Positions 13,001-27,363 of a stretch of DNA of 64,000 nt are shown piece by piece (within the stretch, counting starts at the first letter, position 1; each line of letters opens with the position of its first letter). A model generated the notes under the pieces. The model ran no database searches. It saw nothing but the letters and a program-made list of their open reading frames with translations, and was not told the origin of the DNA. Source of the stretch: Orientallactaga sibirica (Eukaryota; Chordata; Mammalia; Rodentia; Dipodidae). The translations under genes were made by a program, and so were the position numbers. The stretch spans positions 3,513,501 to 3,577,500 of the forward strand of contig JAEOAD010000888.1 in NCBI GenBank assembly GCA_036365145.1. The letters are read 5' to 3'.

Positions 13001-16000
13001 TTCTTTGCTATGCCCAATGCCATCTTTTGCAGCGTGAATGTTTATTCTGTGCCATTATGAGTTTTGGGGGGATTTTTTGGTATTATGGCTCAGTTAAAAG
13101 ACATGGGCTGGAGAGATGGCTTAGTGGTTAAGGAGCCTGCCTGCTAAGCCTAAGAGTGCCTGTTCGATTCTCCAGGTCCCACATTTAGCCAGATGCAAAG
13201 TGACGCAAGGGCCCAACACTGCACTTGCCCACAAGGGGGCGCACACGTCTGGAGTTCATTCACAACGGTTGAGAGGCCACTGGTGTGCCCATCTTCAGGA
13301 TCCATATAAGCCAGATGCACATGGTGAGGCACCGTCTGGAATTTCATTTGCAGTGGCTGGAGGCCCCAGTGTGCCCATTCTCACTCACTCTCTCTCTGTC
13401 TCTAATAAATGAAAATTTAATAAATCTTTTTTTTAAAAAAGCAAGGTTGGGCTGGAGATATGGCTTAGCAGTTAAGGCGCCTGCCTCCTAAGCCTAAGAA
13501 CGCTGGTTCCAATCTCCAGGTCCCACGTTTAGCCAGATGCAAAGTGACCGAGGGCGCAATGCTGCACTTGACCACAAGGGGGCGACACACATCTGGATTT
13601 TGTTGCAGCAGCTGAGATAAAATTGGCGCATCCATCTCTGTCTTCCTCTCCTCTCTGTCTCTCTCTCCAAAAAAAAGCAAAAGAAAAAGAAAAAGCAAGG
13701 TGTGTGGCACATGCCTTTAATCCCAGCACTCAGGAGGCTGAGGTAGGAGGATCATCATGAGTTCAAGACCAGCCTGAGACCACATAATGAATTCTAGGCC
13801 AGCCTAGGCTAGAGTGAAACCCTACCTCAAAAAAATATGTATATATATGTACATAATTTATTTTTGAAGTCACTAATGGGCTAGAGAGATGGCTTAGCAT
13901 TTAAGGTGCTTACCTGCTGTGGTGGTCACTTTTGTGGATCTGGCTTTGTGTGTATGTCGTGGTTTGATTCAGGTGTCCACATAAACTTAGGTATTCTGAA
14001 TGCAAGGTTCCCAGCTGATGGAAATTTGAGAACTAACGCTTCCTAGAGGCAGTGTATTGTTGGGGGCATGCTTATGGGCATTATAGCCAGTTTCCCCTTG
14101 CCAGTGTTTGGCACACTCTCCTGTTCCTGTTGTCTATCTGATGCTGGGTGATGTCCACACTCTGCTCATGCCACTGATTTCCCTTGCCATCATGGAGCCA
14201 TCCCTTGAGTCTGTAAGCCAAAATAAACCTTTTTTCCCCACAAGCTGCTCTTGGTCAGGTGATTTCTACCAGCAATGCAAACCTGACTGCAACAGTACAC
14301 CTGGTACCAAGGAGTGGTGTCATTCACTGCTAGACACCTGACTGTGTGGCTTTGGCCTTTTGGAGCTGATTTTCAAGAGGAATTTGGAAGGATTTGAAAC
14401 CTTGGCCTAAGAGACATCTTGCAATGCTGTAAGTACAGCTTGATGTACTATTCTGGTCAGAGTTGAAAGACCTGAATGTAATAAGAACTATGGACTGTGA
14501 GGTTTGGCTTATGAGGGTGAGAAAGAACTTTTCTTGGACTGGGCTAGAAGCAGTTTTGTGTGAGAGGCTTACTGTTATGTCCATGTCCTGAGAATTTGTG
14601 CAGGGTTGCATTGTGTAGAAATGGACTGGTGTGAGCAGAGGGATATGGCTCAGAAATGTAATCTTGGGGCTGAAACTTCTGCCCCTTCAGCTGCAATTAT
14701 ATGAGAGATAACAACCATTGAGATTGGGCCAGCTGACCTGCATTGGGACAACAGAAAGAATGCAGTTTTTGAAGGGTCCTGAGTGCTCAAGAAGTGTCCT
14801 GTTCTTCAAAATCTGCTTTATTCCCCCCTGGATTAACAAATTGGCACCCTATCTGGTATTGTGGAGTGTAAGAAATGCAGGAAGGAGAGGGTCATTGAAT
14901 TTGCAACATGGTCTTGTGTTTTGGAAATGGCCATGGGCAATGTGAAGCAGGTTTGCTGGATGTCTGCATTAAGACCGGACAGAGCCATGAGGATGAACCA
15001 TGGATTGCAGTGGGGACCCAGTGGAAGTGCCAAGACCATGGGATGGCTGCTAAGAAAAGCTGCTGGCCCCGGATGAAGTTTTCAAGGACTGTGAGTAGCC
15101 TAGCTGGAGGGGCAGAATTAGAACTCCAGAGACTGTCAGTGGTTAGAATTATTGGACTTGGAGATTTGTCACTGACTAGAGTTATTGGACTTGGAGCAAC
15201 AGAGTTTGCCTGGACTAGTGGTTGTTTTAAGTCTTGTATTGGCTGAATATTTCTTTGCTTGCCCAATGCCATCTTTTGCAGCGTGAATGTTTATTCTGTG
15301 CCATTATTAGTTTTTGGTAAATTTTTGGTATTATGGCTCAGTTAAAGACATGGGCTGGAGAGATGGCTTAGTGGTTAAGGAGCCTGCCTGCTAAGCCTAA
15401 GAGTGCCTGTTCGATTCTCCAGGTCCCACATTTAGCCAGATGCAAAGTGACGCAAGGGCCCAACACTGCACTTGCCCACAAGGGGGCGCACACGTCTGGA
15501 GTTCATTCACAACGGTTGAGAGGCCACTGGTGTGCCCATTCTCTGACTCCAAAAAAAAAAAAGACCTTGGATTATGGGGATATATGAACATCATTAGGAT
15601 TGATAAAAATAATAGGGACGTAAGCTGGGCATGGTGACACATGCCTTTAATCCCAGCACTTGGGAGGCAGAGGTAGGAGGATTGCCTTGAGTTTGAGGCC
15701 ACCCTGAGACTACATAGTGAATTCCAGGTCAGCCTAGGCTACAGCGAGACCCTACCTTGGGGAAAAAAAAACTATGGAGACTCTTAAAGTCAGACTGAAT
15801 GCATTGCATTTTACATAAAAAAAGACACTAATGACATCGACAGTACCTGAGGTCATTCTTCAGATTTGGTTACTCAATCCCTCAGCGGCCTCTCCCAGAG
15901 AAGATCCTCCAAATCTTCTTCACTGTGCTTCCAGAAGTCACACACTCCTGTTTTTCTCCTCCTTTCTACCAGTTCTAGTTTGTTTTGAGGCACGGTGGGT

Positions 16001-19000
16001 GACCTGGCACTCACACTATAATCTGGCCAATCCTCTGCCTCTGCTTCCTGAGTATTGGGATTCAAGGTGCACACCATCATGTCTATCTACCTGTTTTTTC
16101 TCACCTTCTCATTCCCAAAATGTTGGTGCTTCAGGGTTCAAGCCTTGCACATCTTCCTTTCCTACCTACACTTGATGCATTGTGCATAATCCCTCCATAA
16201 ACTGATACTCTCAATCTTCAATTTATCTCCAGTTGAAACTTCTTTCCTAAAATCCAGACTTCAACCATACTGTACACGCAACCTGCTTAGATTTCCTTCT
16301 GAGTGTCCAGTATACTCTTTTCTCTCTCCCTTGCTGTTTGAGAGCGTCTCACTCCTCTGTAGTCTAGATTGTCCTAGAACTCACTATGCAGCCTAAGTTG
16401 GCTTCAAACTTATGGAAAACCTCTTGCCTCAACCTTTCAAGAACTAATTTGATTCCCCAGCAATGAAAATCTAACTAGCTACCCATCATCTTACATACTC
16501 ATAAGAATTATAGACATGGGCTACCATGCCTGGCTCCAGTAAGAATTTTAAACTTAATATTCCAAAACTATTCTCCCAAACCTAGGCTACCTTTCCCAGT
16601 TTTCTCATCCCTACCAGTAAATAACAACTTCCCAATTCTCCCCCTCCCATTTAATCCACTAGTAAATCTTTTTGGTTTTACCTTCAAAATAGATCTAGAG
16701 CCAGGCATGGTGGTGCACACCTTTAACCCCAGCAATTGGGAGACCGTGGTAGGAGGATTGTTGAGAGTTCAAGGCCACCCTGAGACTACAGAGTGAATTC
16801 CAGGTCAGCCTGTGTGAGAGTGAGACCCTACCTTGAAAAACCAAAACAGGGATGGAGAGATGGCTTAGTGGTTAAGGTGCATGCCTGTAAAGCCTAAGGA
16901 CCCAGGTTTGATTCTCCAGGTCCCACATAAGACAGATGCACGTGGTGGCACATGCATCTGGAGTTCGTTTACAGTGGCTAGAGGCCCTGGTGTGCCCATT
17001 CTCACTCTCTCTCTCTGTCTCTCCCTCTGTCTCAAATAATGAAATAAATGAAAATTAAATCTGAGTTTAAAATCAAAGGGAAAAAAAAAAGAGCCGGGCA
17101 TGGTGGTGCAGGCCTTTAATCCCAGCACTCAGGAGGCAGAGGTAGGAGGACTGCTGAGAGTTCAAGGCCACCCTGAGACTACAGAGTGAATTCCAGGTCA
17201 GTCTGAGCTAGAGTGAGACCCTACCTTGAAAAACAAAAACAAAAAATATCTAGAATCTGACTACTTCTCACACATACACTTCTACCATCCTATCATCATA
17301 TCTCCTGGATATACCTGGATATAGAAATGCTCTAACTGGTATTGTTCTGCCCTTGTCGCTCTCTAGAAAAAAATTATATATATGTTTTAATTTGAGAGAG
17401 AAAAAGGTGGAGAGAGAAAAAAATGGGTGCACCAGGGCCTCCAGCCACTGCAAATGAACTCCAAATGCATGCACCACCTTGTGCATCTGGCTTACATGGA
17501 TACTGGGGAATAAAGCCTCGATACGGGGTCCTTAGGCTTCACAGGCAAATGCTTAACCATTAAGCCATCTCTACAGCCCTTTTTAAAAATTTTTAATTGT
17601 TTTTTGAAGCAGGGTCTCACTCTAGCCCAGGCTGACCTGGAATTCACTATGTAGTCTCAGGGTGGCCTTGAACTCATGGCAATCCTACCTCGAGTTCTGG
17701 GATTAAAGGTATGCACCACCACACCCAGCCTTATTTTTTGTTTTGTTTTGCTTTTTTGTTTTTCCAGGTAGGGTCTCACTCTAGCTCAGGCTGATCTGGA
17801 ATTCACTCTGTAGTCTCAGGGTGGCCTTGAACTCAGGACAGTCCTTCTACCTCTGTCTCCCAAGTGCTGGGATTAAATGTGCCACCACACCCGGCTAAAT
17901 ATTCTATTTTTATTTATTTATTTATGAGAGACAGTGGGTGCACCAGGTCCTCTAGCCACTGAAAATGAACTCCAGAGGCATGTGCTACCTTGTGCATCTG
18001 GCTTACGTGGGTTCTAGGAAATTGAACCTGGATCCTTAGGCTTCACAGCCAAGTGCTTTTATTTACTTATTTTTTTAATATATATATATTGTTTTGTTTT
18101 GTTTTTGTTTTTCAAGGCAGGGTTTCACTCTAGCCCAGGCTAACCTGGAATTCACTATGTAGTCTCAGGGTGGCCTTGAACTCACGGTGATCCTCCCACC
18201 TCTGCCTCCGAGTTCTGGGATTACAGGCATGCACCACCACGCCCAGCTTTGCCTTAACTATTAAGCCACCTCTCCATCCCTAGATTTTTTTTTCTTAATA
18301 TTTGAGAAACAGACTGAGTCAGTATGGGTGCACCATGGCCTCTTGCCACTGTAAGCAAGCTAAAGATGCATATGCTACTTTGTGCATTTGGTTTTACATG
18401 GGTACTGGGGAACTGAACTCAGGCTGTCAGGCTTTGCCAGAAAATGCCTTTAACAACTGAGCAGCCATCTCTCCAACCCTCTAGTCTGTTTTAAATGATT
18501 CTCATCTGGTCTCTTTTAACCCAAGCCTTGCATAAGTCTGTATTTCCTTTCTTGCTTGGAACTCCTCTATGATGCTTAGCACTATTTCAATGTGATATCC
18601 TTTCTTTCTTTGTATTGCTTCTCCCCACACAAACATAAGCTCCATGAAGACAGGAGATTTTGTCTTTTTGCTCACTGCTGTCATGTATGACTAGAACAGT
18701 GCCTGACAGATACCAGGTTCTCAATAAATGTTTGTGGAAAGATGAACTTATTAATAAAAAAAATTTAAAAATAATCTACCTGGACATGGTGGCACATGCC
18801 TTTAATTCCAGCACTCTGGAGTCAAAGGTAGGAAGATTGCTGTGAGTTCAAGGCCACCCTGAGACTAGATAATGAATTCCATGTCAGCCTGGGCTAGAGT
18901 TAGACTCTACCTTGGAAAAACTGACCATCTCACCAGGCATGGTGGAACATGTCTTTAATCTCAGCACTCAGAAGGCTGGCGTAGGAGGATCACTGTGAAT

Positions 19001-22000
19001 TCAAAGACAGCTTGAGACTACAGAGTGAGTTCCAGGTTAGCCTAGGCTAGAGTGAGACCCTGCCTCAAAAAAAAAAAAGGCTGGGCATGGTGGCGCACGC
19101 CTTTAATCCCAGCACTCTGGAGGCAGAGGTAGGAGGATAGCCATGAGTTCGAGGCTACCCTGAGAAAACAGTGAATTCCAGGTCAGCCTGAACTAGAGTG
19201 AAACCCTACCCGGGGGGGGGGAGTGTCCATCTAAAGCCAGGTGTGGTGGTGCAAACCTGTAATTTAGCACTTGGGAGGCTGCAGCAGGAAGATACTGAGT
19301 TCTAGACCAGCCTTGGCTATAACCCTGTCTCAAACTAATAACAACAACAATAATAAATGTCCATTGGGGCTGAGAGTATAGCTCAGCAGTAGAGTGATTG
19401 CCTACTATGCTTAAGACCCTGGGTTCAATCTCTAGGAAGTGGCATCTATATCTTAAAGAACTTTAACCCATAGAACAAAAATCCAATGCCTTGGCACAGT
19501 ATTTAAGGGTTTAGCTCTTGGTAATCTGGTTCAAACTCAAACCAGTTCAGAGATACCGCCTACACAACTACCCAAGAAAGAAACTCCAATGCTGCAGGGT
19601 GTGGTGGCACTGGAGAGGCAGAGGTAATGAGATCATGGTGAGTTCGAGACCAGCCTAAAACTTCAAAGTGAATTCCAGGTCAACCTGGGCTAGAGCAAAA
19701 CCCTACCTTGAAAAACAAAAAACCCTATGCTGTCCTACCTCCTGCCTAACCAAAGGCCAGCACAAATGCAAACTCAACAAATCCCTGATGTGTCCACATG
19801 TACACCCAGACTGGAGCATCCCTCTCAAGACATTGCCTTAAACATTACTTGGTATGCAATCCATTAAGGACTATTCTTCTGCAAGTCCTGGAGGGCAAGA
19901 ATTGCTTTCCCAGTCCTATATCTACTTTGAACCTTCAACAAATGTCTGCTGACTGACACACATATTCAGGCCACCTTACCCATGGCCCCCTCGAGCAGCA
20001 AACATCTCATGGAAAGGGAACTGGCGGTGCAGGTCCTTCTCAATCACATCCAGCCACTTAGGGTCCCCAGGGGCCCGTTCCAGCTCCTGCAGTGGAACAG
20101 CAAGGGTTTCCTCAGGATCTGGAGGAACTGTCTTCCCTTGCAAAGACAGGCCACATGTCCCCACACCCTAGAGCTGTACACACCTCAAACTTGCCGGGGT
20201 TCTGCTCCAGGAGTTCCTTGCTATTAGACAGGTATTGCCAGGCCTTGGCTCTGAGGGAGGAGGGGATCCCCTTCCGGCAGCGCAGCTTCACCTAGGACAG
20301 AGTGGCAGTCTTCAGGGGCTTTCCCTAGGCTCCCACAGTTCTTACACAAGCGGCTCCACCAGAGCGGGCCTCACTGCACTTTAAAGCTCCTCCTCCCAGG
20401 GCTCAAGTACCACCTGCCCCAATGTGTTGAGAAGGTGGATATTATCAGTTTCCTGGGCTGCTCTGAAGCAAGGTCCCTCCCCCACCCTTGTGCTTTGCCC
20501 AGCCCACCACACAACCCTCAAACCTTCTGGAAACGCCGTGACAGCCACTTATCCCAGTTATTGAACATCTCCAGCCATTTGAGTGGTGGCACTGGAGAGG
20601 CAGAGGTAATGAGATCATGGTGAGTTCGAGACCAGCCTAAAACTTCAAGTGATTCCAGGTCAATAGGAAGCAAAACCCTACCTTGAAAAACAAAAACCCT
20701 ATGCTGGGGACCTCCTGGCCTCTTCAAAGGCCAGCACAAATGCAAACTCAACAAATCCCTGATTGTCCACATTTACACCAGACTGAGCAGGGTCTCAAGA
20801 CATTGCCTTAAACATTACTTGGTATGCAATCCATTAAGGACTGGCCTTCTGCAAGTCCTGGAGGGCAAGAATTGCTTTCCCAGTCCTATATCTACTTTGA
20901 ACCTTCAACAAATGTCTGCTGACTGAAACTGCATATTCAGGCCACCTTACCCATGGCCCCTCGAGCAGCAAACATCTCATGGAAAGGGAACTTGTGTGCA
21001 GGTCCTTCTCAATCACATCCAGCCACTTAGGGTCCCCAGGGGCGTGTTCCAGCTCCTGCAGTGGAACAGCAAAAGAAAAGTAAGGATCTGGAGGAACTGT
21101 CTTTTTGCAAAGACAGGCCACATGTCCCCACACCCTAGAGCTGTACCACACCTCAAACTTGGGAAAGGGTTCTTTTCCAGGAGCCTCAATATTAGACAGG
21201 TATTGCCAATTTTATTTTATGAGGGAGGAGGGGATTTTTTGCAGCAGCAGTCTCACTCTAGGACAGAGTGGCAGTCTTCAGGGGCTTTCTCAGGCTGCCC
21301 ACAGTTCTTACACAGCGCTCCACCAGAGCGGGTCTCACTGCACTTTAAAGCTCCTCCTCCCAGGGCCCATCTACCACCTGCCCCAATGTGTTGAGAAGGT
21401 GGATATTATCAGTTTCCTGGGCTGCTCTGTAAGAAGGTCCCTCCCACACCCTTGATCTTTGCCCAGCCCACCACACAACCTCAAACCTTCTCTGTTTCCT
21501 TAACAGCCACTTATCCCAGTTATTGAACATCTCCAGCCATTTGAGCCCAGCACCGAGCCACATCCACAGGAATAGAGCTCTCTCTGCAGGATAGGAGTGA
21601 ATAGGGAAGAGGTCACAGTTAGTACAAAGCCTGGGTTGCTGGGGGGAAATGGGCGCCTCTTCAAAAGGTCAAATAAGAAACTGCAAATTTTTTTTTTTTT
21701 TTTTTGTGAGAGGGTCCCCTTGAGCTAATCTGGCATTTCTCTACCTCCTCCTTCCTAAAGTTAGTCTCAGGTGGCCTTGAACTCATGGTGATCCTCCTGC
21801 CTCTGCCAAAGGAGTGCTGGGATTAAAAATAACCCATCTGTCTTGTCAGCAGAAACTGCAAATTTTGTGAGCGAGAATGAGATACTGAAAGAACCTGGGC
21901 TTTATACAAAGGTTGTGTTCAAACCCCACTTCTGACACATCCAAGTACATGTACAGTGCTTGCCTATCACGTGTTAGTGATCCCCGGCAGTGCAAAAAAG

Positions 22001-25000
22001 AAAAGTAATTAAATATGAGCTACATTTTGCACTAGACGTGGATCCAGTTCCTAGCTTTACCAGTTATTGTGTAACATTGGGAAAGTCACTTCCTTTTTCT
22101 AAGCCTCAATATCCCCAATTTTATTTTATTTTATTTATTTTGTTTTTTTGAGGGTGAGTCTCCTCCTCAGCTAAACTGACCTGTCGCCACTACAGTCTAT
22201 GGGTGCCCTCAAATTTGGCTTTTCCTCCTAGCACCTCCAAAGATATCCTCCAAGTGCTGGGATTAAAGGCATGTGCCACCACACCCATCTACTTTCCCCA
22301 ATTCTAAGTTAGAGCATATGTCTACCTAAAGGAGTATGTAAGACTCAGGAAGTAATAGCAATGATCAATCAAACAAATACAGAATAATCTACTTCTCTGT
22401 TTCCTTAAAAACAACTTGAGCCGGGCGTGGTGGCTCACGCCTTTAATCCCAGCACTAGGGAGGCAGAGGTAGGAGGATCGCCGAGAGTTTGAGGCCACCC
22501 TGAGACTACACAGTTAATTCCAGGTCAGCCTGAGCTAGAGTAAGACCCTACCTCACAAAAACAAAAAAAAAAAAAAAAAAAAAAAACAACAACTTGAGTT
22601 TTACCCTGTGAGATCCCCTTGAGCCATCTGGCATTTTCTCTACCTCCTCCTTCCTAAAGTTTCCCCAGATTTGCATGCAGATGGCATTCTCGTTCAAAGG
22701 AGTTCCACATTCAAAATAACCCATCTGTCTTGACACAGTTATGTGCAGAAGCCAGAACCAGGAGAATGAGATGGGAGAAAGAACCTGGGCTTTATAAATC
22801 AGACAAACCTAAACTCAAATCCCAGTTGTGTCCCTCAGAAGTTAGGGGATCTCAGCCAAGCATGGTGGTGCACACCTTTAATCCCAGCACTCAGAAGGCA
22901 GAGGTAGGAGGATTGCCATGAGTTCAAGGCCACCCTGAAACTACATAGTTAATTACAGGTCAGTCTGGGCTACAGTGAGACTCTACCTCAAAAAAACAAA
23001 CAAACAAACAAACAAAAAAAAAAACTCACAAAGAAGTTAGGGGATCTCACAGATGACACAACCTGAGTCTCCTCCTCAGCTAAACAAGGTGTCGCCACCT
23101 ACAGTTATGGGGACTAGCAAATGTTTGCTTCTTTTGTCCTAGAAGCACCTTAAACAAAGATATCCTCTCTCTAATGCTACTCTCACTTTTGGTTAGAGAA
23201 GCTTCTCTTTTCAGATGGTAGTGACCTTGGGATGACTCAGAAGGCAGGATGCTGAGAAGAAGTGACAGAGGAGTGCTCAGCACTGAAACATCTCTATCAC
23301 ATTTTCCCAGGCTCAAGGCCCTTTGCGGAAGAGGGGGCAGAAAGAATGTAAGAGTCAAAGGAAGAATGGGCTGGAGGAATGGCTTAGCGGTTAAGGCGTT
23401 TGCCTGCAAAGCCAAAGGATCCGGGTTTGATTCTCCAAGACCCATGTAAGCCAGATGCACAAGGGGGTGCATGCATCTGGAGTTCGTTTGCAGTGGCTGA
23501 AGGCCCTGGTGTGCCCATTCTCTCTCTCCCTTTCTCTCTATCAAATAAATAAATAAATAAAATAAATATTTAAAAAAAAAAAAGAAGCCGGGCGTGGTGG
23601 CGCACGCCTTTAATCCCAGCACTCGGGAGGCAGAAAAAAAAAAAGAGTCAAAGCCTGGACCAGAGGTAGGAAAAAAAAAAAAAAAAAAAAAAAAAAGAGT
23701 CAAAGGAAGGGTAGGACTCCTTACAACGTGCTCCTCCAGACACAAAATGGCCTGGATACCCATGACCTTGCAATGACACTACCTATACAAGACCATCATA
23801 ACAGGAGGGAAAGATCATGACATCAGAATAAAAGAGAGACTGATGAAAGATGGAGGGGATATGATGGAGAGTGGAATTTCAAAGGGAAAGTGGGGGGAGG
23901 GAGGGAATTACCATGGGTTATTGTCTAAAATTAGGGAAATTGACAATAAAATAAATAAATAAATAATTTTTTTTTTAAAAAGATATCCTCTATCAATTTC
24001 TATCAGAAGTCAAATCCAAATTCTAAGACTGGGAGGATATCTTTCCTGCCCTCAAGAACAGAACAGCTTAAGAGAGGAGGTAAGCGCAACAGGATGTGGG
24101 AGGTGTAATGGCAAAAGATGCACATAAGAAGCATGTAACTGGAGTGGGGGAAGTGTAGGTATCAGGGAAGGCTTCCTGGAGAAAGGGGTATCTAAGGAAC
24201 ACCATAAGGAGGAGAAATGAGCAAGCAAAGAAGGGGAGAAAAGCATTCCTGGAAGGTATGACAAGCCTGAATATGAACTACAACTACTTCAGAGAACATA
24301 GTACAGAGTGCCTGGCAGATGAATGGTGGGAAATTAGACCAAAGGCTAGACAATAAGGAGTTTGTGTGCAGGCTGAAGAGCCTGGACTTTACCTTGTAGA
24401 TATAAAAAAAGGTTTTCAAGGTAACCATGCCTCAGAACTGGATTTCCTGCCAGGTGTGGTGCTGCATGCCTTTAGTCCCAGCAAAGAGGTAGGAGGATCA
24501 CTGTGAGTTCAAGGCCAGCCTGAGACTATATAGTGAATTCCAGGTGCAATAATGGCATGTCTGTTATGGGGGAAACCAACTGCTCCTTGGGAGGGAATAT
24601 CCCTGATACTAAAAACTTACAACAGGCTTAGTCATGAGCCCTAGGGGTATACGTCTGCTGGTGTCTCACTAAATGTATATACTATGCTGCCCAGTACAAA
24701 TGTATATACAATAAATCTATATACAAACTGCCCAGTAAGCACTTCTCTTAATGTCCACACCTATATATTAATGCTACTGTCACTTTTGGTTAGAGAAGCT
24801 TCTCTTTTCAGATGGTGGTGACCTTGGGATGACTCAGAAGGCACCATGGTGCTGAGAAGAAGTGACAGAGGAGTGCTCAGCACTGAAATATCTCTAACAC
24901 ACCTTCCAAGGCTCAGGGTCCATTGCAGAAGAGTTGGCGGAAAGAATGTAAGAGCAAAAGGAAGGGTGGGACTCCTTACAACGTGCTCCTCCAGGCACAA

Positions 25001-25488
25001 AATGGCCTGGATATTCATGACCTCACAGTGCCTGAAACTACCTACACAAGACCATCATAATAAGAGGAAAAGATGATGACATCAAAATAAGAGAGACTGA
25101 GAGGGGGAAGAGGTATTATGGAGAGTGGAGTTTCAAAGGGGAAAGTAGGGGGGAGGGAGGGAATTAACATGAGATAATGTCTACCATTATGGAAGTTGTC
25201 AATAAAAAAATAATGGCTGGGTGTGTTGGCACACCCCTTTAATCCCACCACTAGGGAGGCAGAAATAGGATGACTGCCATGAGTTCAAGGCTACCCTGAG
25301 ACTAAAAAGTGAATTCCAGGGGCTGGAGAAATGGCTTAGTGGTTAAGGCGTTTGTCTTCAAAGTCAAAGGATCCTGGTTCGATTCTCCAGGACCCACGTA
25401 AGCTAGATGCACAAGGGGCACATGCATCTGGAGTTCGTTTGCAGTGGCTGGAGGCCCTGGCGTGCCCATTCTCTCTGTCTGCTGCTCT

Positions 25489-25531
<43 letters not shown>

Positions 25532-27320
25532 TTGCAAATAAATAAATAAAAATTTTAAAAAAAGTGAATTCCAGGTAAGCCTGAGCTAGAGTGAGACCCT
25601 ACCTGGAAAAACTAAAAATAAATAAATAAATGGATTTTCTTTAAAATGTATATATTTATTTGTGTGTGTGTGTGTCTTGCTGCTGTAAAAGAATATCAGA
25701 AACACATGCCACTTTTTTTTTAATCTGGCTTTACATGGATGTTGAGGAATGGAACCTGGTAAGCAGGCTTTGCAAGCATGTTCCTTTAATCACTGACCCA
25801 TCTCTCCAGCCCATCAGAGGTGGATTTCTCTCGCATGAAAGATGGATTTTTTTTTAATTATTTATGGGCTGGAGAGATGGGTCAGTGGTTAAGGCACTTG
25901 CCTGCAAAGCCTAACAATCTAGGTTCAATTCTCCAGTACCCATGTAAAGCCAGATGCACAAAGTGACACATGCATCTGGAGTTCATTTGCAGTGGCTAGA
26001 CACCCTGTCACACCCATTCATTTATTTATTCATATTCTGTCTCTCTCTCTGCTTACAAATAAATAAAAGAAAATATTTAAGCCAGGCATGGTGGTGCATG
26101 CATTTAATCCAAGCACTTGGGAAGCAAAGGTAGGAGGAATGCGGTGAGAGTTCCAGGTCAGTCTGGGCTACTGTGAGAGCCTACCTTGAAAAAAATAACA
26201 AAAAATGATTTATTTGTACATATGTGTTGGGGGGGGGGGTGCACCAGATTCTCTTGCCACTACAATCAAATGCCTGTCCAGCTTTACATGGTTGGCTTGG
26301 GAACTGAACCTAGGCCAGCAGGCTTTGTGAACAAGTCTTTACCCACTGAGCCATATCCCTTGGCCAGGAAGCTGGATTTTAGAGGGACAACAATTACAAA
26401 GCAGAGAAATGGCCACCATGCCTAGCACACAAGAGGGACTCTGAAACTGATCTGACCCAAGTTCCCCAGGACAGTCTGGTGCAGAAGATGGATCCAGGTT
26501 ATTTGAGGGAGTTAGTCACTCAACTGCTCTAATTTTCAATATTTTACTTATTTATCTATTTATTTGACAGAGGGGAAGAGAGACAGACAGACAGACAGAC
26601 AGAATGGGCATGCCAATGCCTCTAACCACTGCAAACAAACTCGACGCATGTGTCAACTTGTTCATCTGGCTTATGTGGGTACTGGAGAATAGAACCTGGG
26701 TCCTTAGGCTTCACAGTCAAGTGCCTTAACCACTAAGCCATCACTCCAGCCCAACTGCTCCAATTTTGTTTCTTTTTCTCCCCATCCCCCCGATAGGGTC
26801 TTGCTCTAGTCCAAGCTGACCCATAATTTACTATATAGTCTTAGGGTGGCCTTGAACTCAGGGTGATCCTCCTACCTCTGCTTCCCAAGTGTTAATTTTA
26901 TTTCTTTTTTTAAAAATTATTTTTATTTTTAATTTGACAGAAAGAGGGAGAGAAAGAAAGAAAATGGGTGTGCCAGGCCTCTAGCCACTGCAAACGAACT
27001 CCAGACATATGTGCCACCTTGTGCATCTGGCTAACATGGGTCCTGGGGAATCGAACCGGGGTCCTTTGGCTTTGCAGGCAAACGCCTTAACCGCTAAGCC
27101 ATCCCTCCAGTCCTATTTTTTTTGTTTTGTTTTGTTTTTCAAGGTAGGGTCTCACTGTAGCCTAGGCTGACCTAGAATTCACTCTGTATTCTCATGGTGG
27201 CCTCTAACTCATGACGATCCTCCTACCTCTGCCTCCCCAGTGCTGGGATTAAAGGTGTGTGCCACCACACCCAGCTCTTTTTTTAAAAAATATTTATTTA
27301 TTTATTTATTTAAGAGAGGG

Positions 27321-27363
<43 letters not shown>

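Larger units (their letters stand above)
11028..13292 (+). repeat. Tandem duplication, copy 1 (about 2.26 kb)
   Basis: This segment recurs head-to-tail at 13293-15538 with high identity. It contains the 3' part of a B2, a long B2 variant (11187-11435), a B1 (11441-11580), a B2 5' fragment (11625-11660), a MaLR-type LTR with internal region, and another long B2 variant (13106-13292). The junction has the short shared word 'tct'. It lies inside a TBC1D10B intron. Confidence 0.9.

Noticed and set aside
20583..21545. Treating the second set of TBC1D10B exons as alternative exons
   Set aside because: They carry frameshifts and replaced blocks borrowed from nearby DNA; assembly error is the simpler reading.
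23080..23763. Minus-strand open frame of 227 codons
   Set aside because: It reads through LINE-1 3' UTR, B2, B1 and a T run. Not a protein gene.
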